From Candidatus Brocadiaceae bacterium (GTDB lineage Bacteria > Planctomycetota > Brocadiia > SM23-32): a stretch of DNA of 6,322 bases. Below the pieces are notes generated by a model. It searched no databases. It was not told the DNA's origin and saw only the letters and a list, made by a program, of their open reading frames with translations. The translations under genes were made by a program, and so were the position numbers. Positions 1 through 4,932 of this stretch are shown here, piece after piece. The stretch spans positions 1 through 6,322 of the forward strand of contig JAUWZH010000156.1 of the NCBI GenBank assembly GCA_030615435.1, written 5' to 3'. The first letter of the stretch is position 1. Each line of letters begins with the position of its first letter.

Positions 1-2
1 GC

Positions 3-644
3 TGCGGGTCCGCGACCATGACCAGGGAGCAGGCCGCGCGGGTTCGGGCTGAGGAAGCCCGCGAGGGGGCCGCCGTGCTGGGGGCGACCTACCACGAGCC
101 GATCACGGAGGACCTCTGCATCTTCTACACGCAGGAACTCATCATGAAGCTCACGGCGGTGGTGCGGCAGGTCAATCCCCGGATATTGCTGGCCCACTCT
201 CCCTGGGACTACATGGAAGACCACACGAACGCCTGCCGGGTGTCGGTGACGGCGGCGTTCTGCCGCAACGTGCCGAACTACCCGGTGGATCCGCCCGTGG
301 CGGCGATCAGCACCGAGATGGCGGTGTATCACTCCGTGCCGATTGACCTGGAGGACCCGTTCAGGAATCCCATTCGGCCGCACCTGTATGTGAACGTCGG
401 TCCGGTGATTCAGAAGGCTCGCGATGCCCTGGCCTGCCACCGCAGCCAGAAGGAATGGCTCGTCGCCACGCAGGGCATGGATTCCCTCCTCGATTCGATG
501 CAGGAGCTGACAGCGAGGATGGGACGTCTCTCCGGGCGCTTCCAGTACGCCGAGGGCTGGTGCAGACATTCCTGGCGGGGCTTCGGCCCGGAAGGGTTCG
601 ATCCGCTCAGCAAGGCCCTGGGGGACCTGGTCGTTCAGAGTTGA
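3..644 (+). CDS. PIG-L/LmbE family N-deacetylase, 5'-truncated by window edge
   Basis: Zinc-dependent deacetylase of the PIG-L/LmbE family, which removes N-acetyl groups from GlcNAc-type sugars or conjugates. The frame is open to the left edge, and the residues before the first ATG (position 18) fit the family segment that precedes the 'EEARxxAAVLG' helix. The gene therefore starts upstream, and the N-terminal zinc motif (HPDD-type) lies outside the window. Visible hallmarks are the second metal/catalytic motif HSPWDYMEDH at 195-224, a 'YVNVG' strand followed by a 'KxxALxxHxSQ' helix near 385-450, and a C-terminal 'YAEGW' segment near 546-560. The usual HPDH form of the motif appears here as M-E-D-H; from memory, DYMxDH versions are common in a subfamily of environmental bacteria. 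The stop lies 32 bases before the epimerase start, consistent with one operon. Substrate not determinable; role in amino-sugar deacetylation is inferred from neighbours. Confidence 0.88.
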   Translation, partial: CGSATMTREQAARVRAEEAREGAAVLGATYHEPITEDLCIFYTQELIMKLTAVVRQVNPRILLAHSPWDYMEDHTNACRVSVTAAFCRNVPNYPVDPPVAAISTEMAVYHSVPIDLEDPFRNPIRPHLYVNVGPVIQKARDALACHRSQKEWLVATQGMDSLLDSMQELTARMGRLSGRFQYAEGWCRHSWRGFGPEGFDPLSKALGDLVVQS

Positions 645-663
645 AAGTCAGCCCCATCGGTTC

Positions 664-669
664 AAGGAG
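664..669 (+). promoter_or_regulatory. Ribosome binding site of the aldose 1-epimerase gene
   Basis: AAGGAG lies 7 bases before the ATG at 677. It decides the start: the same frame is open back to an ATG at 455, but that extension lies inside the deacetylase gene and its Arg/Gly-rich translation matches no mutarotase N-terminus. Confidence 0.8.
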
Positions 670-676
670 AAGGGCG

Positions 677-1624
677 ATGTCGGAAGAGCGATTCTGCGCG
701 GAGGCGCTGGAGGTGCGGCGTTTCGAGGCCAACATCAACGGTCACCAGGTCGTGGCCGGCGTGCAACCTCGGTGCGGGGCGACCCTTACATCCCTGAAAG
801 TGGACGGCCAGGAGTACGTCTACTACGACGAAGCGCTGCTGCGCGGCCCCGAGGAGATGTTCACCGGCTGCTTCATCATGTTCCCCACCCCGTGCCGGAT
901 ACCCGAGGGCACCTACGAGTTCCAGGGGCGCACGATCAGGCAGAACAAGGCCGGACGGCTGATCATAATCCATGGATTGGTGCGCGATGAGGCATTCGAG
1001 CCCGAGCTGAAGGGCGACGAGATGCGCTGTAGGCTCGAGATCACGCCTGGGCACCCGGCATACGAGGGCTTCCCGTTCCCCGGCGAACTGAGCGTCACGA
1101 TGAAGCTGGTGGAGCGGGGGCTGCACTACAGTTTCTGCTTCGAGAATCGCGGCGACTCCCCCGCTCCGGTGGGCTTCGGGCTGCATCCGTTCTGGCGGGT
1201 GCCTGGCCGGCGCGAGGATGTTTACGTCAGGGTTCCGTGCGAGCGGACGCTGCTGATGGAGAACCTGATCCCCACGGGCGTGGCCGAGCCGGTCGAGGGC
1301 ACGCAGCTCGACCTCCGCGAGGGCCGATGCCTGGAAGGCATGGACGTGGACAACGTCTTCATTGACCGCATCGGGGACGAGCCGGCGACGGTCGAGTACC
1401 GAGACCTGGGCAAGCGCATGACGCTGCGCGCCGACGAGGTGTTCTCTCACCAGATATGCTACGCACCGCCGGACAAACCTTTCGTCTGCGTGGAGAACCT
1501 GACCTGCGCCCCCAACGCGGTTAACTTGCAATGGGCGCCGCCGGAGGTCTCCGGCTTCCGCGTCGTCGGGCCCGGCGAGAGCCTGAGCGGAACGACCCGC
1601 TTCATCGTCGAAGACCTATCGTGA
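677..1624 (+). CDS. Aldose 1-epimerase (galactose mutarotase-like)
   Basis: 315 residues, the normal length for the GalM-like family (COG2017), which interconverts alpha and beta anomers of free aldoses in the cytoplasm. Family landmarks occur in order: 'FPTPCRIPEGTY' (about 69-80), the first active-site His in 'IIHGLVR' (H99), the second in 'GFGLHPFWR' (H170), 'LIPTG' (197-201), the substrate-binding Asp in 'VDNVF' (D225), and the general-base Glu in 'VCVENLTCAPNA' (E273). All expected catalytic residues are present, so the enzyme is probably active. There is no signal peptide. The start is set by a strong ribosome binding site 7 bases upstream. The gene follows the deacetylase after 32 bases, suggesting cotranscription, and precedes the longest gap in the window. 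The 'FPxPxR' and 'TCAPNA' versions of the motifs resemble the broad YeaD/GalM-like group, so the exact sugar (galactose, glucose, an amino sugar or a hexose-6-phosphate) cannot be stated. Confidence 0.9.
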   Translation: MSEERFCAEALEVRRFEANINGHQVVAGVQPRCGATLTSLKVDGQEYVYYDEALLRGPEEMFTGCFIMFPTPCRIPEGTYEFQGRTIRQNKAGRLIIIHGLVRDEAFEPELKGDEMRCRLEITPGHPAYEGFPFPGELSVTMKLVERGLHYSFCFENRGDSPAPVGFGLHPFWRVPGRREDVYVRVPCERTLLMENLIPTGVAEPVEGTQLDLREGRCLEGMDVDNVFIDRIGDEPATVEYRDLGKRMTLRADEVFSHQICYAPPDKPFVCVENLTCAPNAVNLQWAPPEVSGFRVVGPGESLSGTTRFIVEDLS

Positions 1625-1848
1625 AAACCTTACGTACCGTCAAGACGGGAGGGGACAAGAAACAACCATACAAGCGCGGTGATGACCGGCGAAGCACAAG
1701 CATATCCAAGCGAAGTCTCGCCTCGTGGCGAACGAGCGCAGGATTGAGCAGTGATTTGCCGGAGCCGGCGTTCAGCGCCGCGCTTGCCTGTAGGTTGGCA
1801 GCGGCAGGGATGGAACGTGCCGCGCGCTCTTGAGAGGAGCTTTGCAGA
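1625..1848 (+). other. Intergenic gap, possible leader or promoter region
   Basis: This 224-base gap is the only sizeable non-coding stretch. Its first ~90 bases are less GC-rich than the flanking genes. Two small inverted repeats are visible: TCGCC-TCGT-GGCGA at 1718-1731, which can alternatively pair as CTCGT/ACGAG (1722-1736), and CGGCG-TTCAG-CGCCG at 1766-1780. Neither is followed by a T-run, so neither looks like an intrinsic terminator. No convincing -35/-10 pair was found. A 70-codon frame opening with GTG at 1621 crosses most of the gap but lacks a ribosome binding site and recognisable protein features. The gap could hold a second promoter or an untranslated leader for the downstream genes; this is inferred from spacing only. 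Confidence 0.35.
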
Positions 1849-2907
1849 ATGAAGATCACCAGCGCAATCTTGAGGGAAGCCGGCCGGCGGGCCGCAGGCT
1901 GGCTGGCCTCACAGCAGACGCGTCAGGGCAACTACCGGGGCGTGGAACAGCCGGACGAGAACGGCATCTACCCCGATACCGACGACGTGGGCTGCTACTA
2001 CAAGAGCGTCTACTCGCTTCGGGTGGCCGGGCAGGACGCAGCCGCCGGGCGCATGATGCGCCACGTGGTGGATCGCTACATGCACGAGAACGGCGACATC
2101 TACACCAACGAGCAGTCGCGCTCCAGCGGCAGCTACGGGCCTGTGTTCTGCCAGACGTACCAGAATTCCTGGTTCGCCCGCGCTGCGGCGGCGATGCGGT
2201 GGTACGGCCTGGGCAAGAGGATCGTGGATTTCATGGTCTCGAAGCGGGAACGGTTCGGGGGGTTCCACTCCCACGTGAACCCGCCGAGCGACATCATAGA
2301 CTCCTGCACCACGGCGGTCGGCGCCCTGGCATGCCTTCAGCATCAACGGCCTGAACTCGCCGTGGAGTCGGTGGACTTCCTGCTCGAAATGCTCAGGGCT
2401 CAGCAGGATCCGGACAAGCTCTACTGTCGCTGGAGGGATGGAGAGGGCCTGATCACCGACCTGAGCGACGTCGAAGAGAAGAACTACAAGTACTGCTACA
2501 TTGACCGCGAGAAGGGCCAGCAGGCGTACTGGGTCTGGGCCTGGCCGATGAACGTCATGATCGCCATCCATGAGTACACCGGAGACGCGAAATATCTGGA
2601 CGGGGCGGTCGAGGTCTGGGAGTGGCTCGCCAGCGCCCACGAGAACGCTTTCCACTTCACCACCGCCGGAAAAAGCGGCTGGGGCTCGGCCATGCTGTTC
2701 CGGACCACCGGGGACGAGCGTTACCTCCGGAAGTGCCTCTCGCAGATGGAGTTCATCCTCTCCCGCCAGCAAGGGCCTGGATGGATGCTCGGCCCGGGCA
2801 CGGAAAGCTTCGAGGCCCAGCCCATGCGGACCACCTATGACTTCACGGCGGACTTCACCAGTTGGCTGATAGATTGTTCAATGGAACTCGCATATATGGG
2901 GATGTGA
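1849..2907 (+). CDS. Predicted alpha/alpha-toroid (six-hairpin) enzyme, function unknown
   Basis: 352 residues, no signal peptide or membrane segment, so probably cytoplasmic. The translation contains six spaced Ala/aromatic-rich helices of similar type (about 47-60, 103-121, 149-168, 225-243, 276-287 and 332-350), alternating with more polar stretches. This is the pattern of an alpha/alpha toroid, as in terpene-cyclase/prenyltransferase-like proteins and six-hairpin glycosidases, lyases and sugar epimerases. The N-terminus ('AAGWLASQQ', 15-23) resembles the opening helix of squalene/hopene-cyclase-like repeats. A D-T-D-D sequence (43-46) begins the first inner helix. The many Trp and Tyr residues (for example 'YWVWAWP', 227-233) would suit a sugar- or hydrophobic-ligand cavity. 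GAGAGGAG at 1832-1839 lies 9 bases before the ATG, supporting the start. The kinase gene begins 2 bases after the stop, so the two are probably translationally coupled. Its place in the cluster favours a carbohydrate role, but no specific reaction can be assigned. Confidence 0.8.
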   Translation: MKITSAILREAGRRAAGWLASQQTRQGNYRGVEQPDENGIYPDTDDVGCYYKSVYSLRVAGQDAAAGRMMRHVVDRYMHENGDIYTNEQSRSSGSYGPVFCQTYQNSWFARAAAAMRWYGLGKRIVDFMVSKRERFGGFHSHVNPPSDIIDSCTTAVGALACLQHQRPELAVESVDFLLEMLRAQQDPDKLYCRWRDGEGLITDLSDVEEKNYKYCYIDREKGQQAYWVWAWPMNVMIAIHEYTGDAKYLDGAVEVWEWLASAHENAFHFTTAGKSGWGSAMLFRTTGDERYLRKCLSQMEFILSRQQGPGWMLGPGTESFEAQPMRTTYDFTADFTSWLIDCSMELAYMGM

Positions 2908-2909
2908 CC

Positions 2910-3881
2910 ATGGCGCGAATTGTTCTCGGGATGGACATCGGGGGGACCAAGAGTCACGCCGTGCTGGCAGACGAGACCGGAAGGATTCTGGGAGAGGGAA
3001 CCGGCGGGGCGGGCAACATCAATTTCATCGAACTCGAAATGGCCGAGCAGTCCTTCACCGAAGCGATCACAACGGCCTGCAAGCAGGCGGGCATCGAGGA
3101 ACTGGAGGCCGAGTTTGCGGTCATCGGGATCGAGCCGCAGCCGGACCCGCTGTTCCCGTGCCTGAACCGTCTGGCCAGGCCGAAGCGGATCATCCGCAAG
3201 CAGGAGGGCGAGTGCAGCCTGGTGGGCGGACTGGCCGACAACGTGGGGGTCTCGCTGATCGCCGGCACCGGCTCGGTGGGTTGGGGCCGCAACGCCGCCG
3301 GCGAGACCCACGAGACGAGTTGCTGGGGACCTATCGGCGACGAAGGGTCGGCCTACTGGCTGGCGCAGCGCGGGTTGAACGCCGCTTTCTGGGCCGAGGA
3401 CGAGCGCGGCCCGGCCACACTCATGCACGGCAAGATACTGGAGAGGCTGGGCGGGGTTTCGAACATCCGTGACAACATCACGCTGCTCTATACCTCGCAG
3501 GACTTCCGCAAGGAGGTCTCGCAGTACTCCCGCATCGTCATGGACCTGGCCACGGCCGACCCGCCGGACGAGGTGATGCAGGACATCGTCCACGAAGGGG
3601 CCGAGCACCTGGCATTCATGCTGGCGGTCTGTGCCGAGGCGCTGGGGCTTCACGCCGGCCCTTACAGGGTCGCGGCGACCGGAAGCCTGGTTACCAGGGT
3701 GCCCTACTACTTCGACCAGGTGCAGGGGCGCCTCTGGAAGCGTCACCGCGGCGCGAAGATGGTGCTTCCGCGCTTCTCACCCGGCGTCGGCGCCGCGCTG
3801 ATCGCCCTGGCGGAGATCGGCGTCGAGTGGAGCGAAGAGCTCCTGGCGCGGACCGATGCCACCGCCGCGAAAGAAGAATAG
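2910..3881 (+). CDS. BadF/BadG/BcrA-type ATPase, N-acetylglucosamine kinase-like sugar kinase
   Basis: 323 residues of the ASKHA fold, similar to N-acetylglucosamine kinases of COG2971, which phosphorylate an amino sugar with ATP in the cytoplasm. Motifs in order: phosphate-1 loop 'MDIGGTKSHAVL' (8-19), phosphate-2 loop 'AGTGSVGWG' (118-126), the family signature 'GDEGSAYWLAQRGL' (143-156), and an adenosine-binding 'AATGSL' (255-260). The segment that normally carries 'NDA' with the catalytic Asp, about 20 residues before the second loop, instead reads 'KQEGECSL' (97-104), so E99 or E101 would have to replace it. The 'GxxG' turn after strand 'FAVIG' is also altered ('IEPQPDP', 74-80). The ATG at 2910 is preferred over a TTG at 2862, because it begins exactly at the conserved N-terminal strand and follows the upstream stop by 2 bases; the ribosome binding site is weak (GGGGAT near 2898), implying coupling. 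Substrate is uncertain. Confidence 0.85.
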   Translation: MARIVLGMDIGGTKSHAVLADETGRILGEGTGGAGNINFIELEMAEQSFTEAITTACKQAGIEELEAEFAVIGIEPQPDPLFPCLNRLARPKRIIRKQEGECSLVGGLADNVGVSLIAGTGSVGWGRNAAGETHETSCWGPIGDEGSAYWLAQRGLNAAFWAEDERGPATLMHGKILERLGGVSNIRDNITLLYTSQDFRKEVSQYSRIVMDLATADPPDEVMQDIVHEGAEHLAFMLAVCAEALGLHAGPYRVAATGSLVTRVPYYFDQVQGRLWKRHRGAKMVLPRFSPGVGAALIALAEIGVEWSEELLARTDATAAKEE

Positions 3882-3935
3882 GGAGGGTCTGCGCTCCGAA
3901 GGACGGAACTCCGGCGCACCGTTTCTCAGTAGACC

Positions 3936-3941
3936 AAGGAG
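3936..3941 (+). promoter_or_regulatory. Ribosome binding site of the NagB-like gene
   Basis: AAGGAG lies 7 bases before the ATG at 3949. It favours this start over an in-frame ATG at 3856, which would overlap the end of the kinase gene and add a basic, unrelated N-terminus. Confidence 0.78.
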
Positions 3942-3948
3942 CATTGCA

Positions 3949-4878
3949 ATGGCAAGACCTGTGAGCAAGGTGGCCCCCGGATGGTGGGATTACACCACGC
4001 TTGAGCCGGAAATTCCCCAGGACGCCGCCGGACTCAAGGAGAATGACCTGCTGGAGCTGGCGCGTCCGGGCTTCAAGGTCGTCTTCTACGAGACCCTGGA
4101 GGAGTTCTACCTGGCCGAGGCCCTCGAGTACGTCGAGGCATGGAAGCAGTCCACGGAGGATAACCCGGCGGGCATCTGCGGCCCCGTAGGGCCGACCGAG
4201 CAGCTTCCGCTGGTGGCCCGGATCGTGAACGCCCTCGGTTTGGACGTGCGGGGGGCCCACTTCTGGGGCATGGACGAGTGGGTGGAGGACGGCGGGCCCG
4301 TGCCCACCACCCATCCGCTTTCCTTCGCGAGGACCGACATGGAGCTGTGCTTCAGCCGCATTGACCCGAAGCTGCGCATGTCCGACTCGCACCTGCACTT
4401 CCCCACTGGCGACCTCGCCGCATACAGCAAGAGCTACGACGAGGTGCGCTGCCTCGTCATGCAGGGGGGACAGGGGGACGTCAAGCACTGGGCCTTCAAC
4501 GACCCTCTGCCGCGCAAGGGCCCTTACGAGCACAGCCCGCCTTCCCCCGAACAGTACCGCAGGCTCAAGACCCGGGTGGTGGAGCTGCACCCGATGACGG
4601 TGATTCAGAACGCCCGCACCTCCGGCGGGGGGAACGTCATGGTGGTTCCGGTGCAGGCCGCCACGGTCGGGCCGGTTGAGACCTGGAAGGCGGAGAGGGT
4701 CTCCATCTGGCACGCCGGCACGCACGACAATCCCTTCGGCATGAGGCTCACCACGCTGATGATCTCGAAGGGGATTGCCGACTCTGCCGTCCCCATGTCC
4801 TTGCTGGCCGATCACCCCAACGTTCTGTTCAATTTCTACCGACCCGGCATCGGCACGGTGGAGGCGGAGATGCATTGA
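3949..4878 (+). CDS. Divergent glucosamine-6-phosphate isomerase/deaminase-like protein (NagB/6PGL fold)
   Basis: 309 residues, somewhat longer than typical NagB (about 265) because of a ~40-residue N-terminal extension ('GWWDYTTLEPEI', 11-22). NagB-fold landmarks: 'GPVGPTEQLPL' (78-88) at the position of the phosphate-binding glycine loop, 'FWGMDEWV' (105-112) matching the 'MDEY' catalytic-loop motif (D109), 'HPLSFA' (122-127) matching 'HPxSY', and 'GQGDVKHWAFNDP' (174-186) matching NagB 'GxGxDGHIAFNEP'. In the last motif the His is kept (H180), the Asp two residues before it is Val178, and the Glu of 'FNEP' is D185. The glycine loop and the C-terminal region that normally holds a phosphate-contacting Lys also differ. 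The family normally converts glucosamine-6-phosphate to fructose-6-phosphate plus ammonia; here an isomerase or deaminase on a related substrate is more prudent. It follows the kinase after 67 bases, consistent with acting on the kinase product. Confidence 0.82.
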   Translation: MARPVSKVAPGWWDYTTLEPEIPQDAAGLKENDLLELARPGFKVVFYETLEEFYLAEALEYVEAWKQSTEDNPAGICGPVGPTEQLPLVARIVNALGLDVRGAHFWGMDEWVEDGGPVPTTHPLSFARTDMELCFSRIDPKLRMSDSHLHFPTGDLAAYSKSYDEVRCLVMQGGQGDVKHWAFNDPLPRKGPYEHSPPSPEQYRRLKTRVVELHPMTVIQNARTSGGGNVMVVPVQAATVGPVETWKAERVSIWHAGTHDNPFGMRLTTLMISKGIADSAVPMSLLADHPNVLFNFYRPGIGTVEAEMH

Positions 4879-4932
4879 CCCCGTGGCGCCGCCGCCGCCG
4901 ATGTGAACCTTCTCGCCGCGCAGGACCAGTGA

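Noticed and set aside
455..676. In-frame N-terminal extension of the aldose 1-epimerase from an ATG at 455
   Set aside because: It overlaps the conserved C-terminus of the deacetylase and has Arg/Gly-rich shadow composition; the ATG at 677 has a strong ribosome binding site and gives normal family length.
662..1531. 289-codon minus-strand frame opposite the aldose 1-epimerase
   Set aside because: It is the antisense shadow of a gene with intact catalytic motifs and shows no family signature.
1744..1749. TTGAGC as a possible -35 promoter element in the long gap
   Set aside because: No acceptable -10 element lies 16-18 bases downstream; the region there is GC-rich.
1621..1833. Possible 70-codon small gene beginning with GTG overlapping the epimerase stop
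   Set aside because: No ribosome binding site, no recognisable features, and a composition like translated non-coding DNA.
1909..2772. 287-codon minus-strand frame opposite the toroid protein
   Set aside because: The plus-strand frame has a regular six-helix repeat pattern, a ribosome binding site and coupling to the next gene; the minus frame has none of these.
4884..4900. Short GCC-repeat tract between the NagB-like gene and the membrane protein gene
   Set aside because: Only about four repeat units, which is unremarkable in GC-rich DNA, and it forms no clear terminator hairpin followed by T residues.
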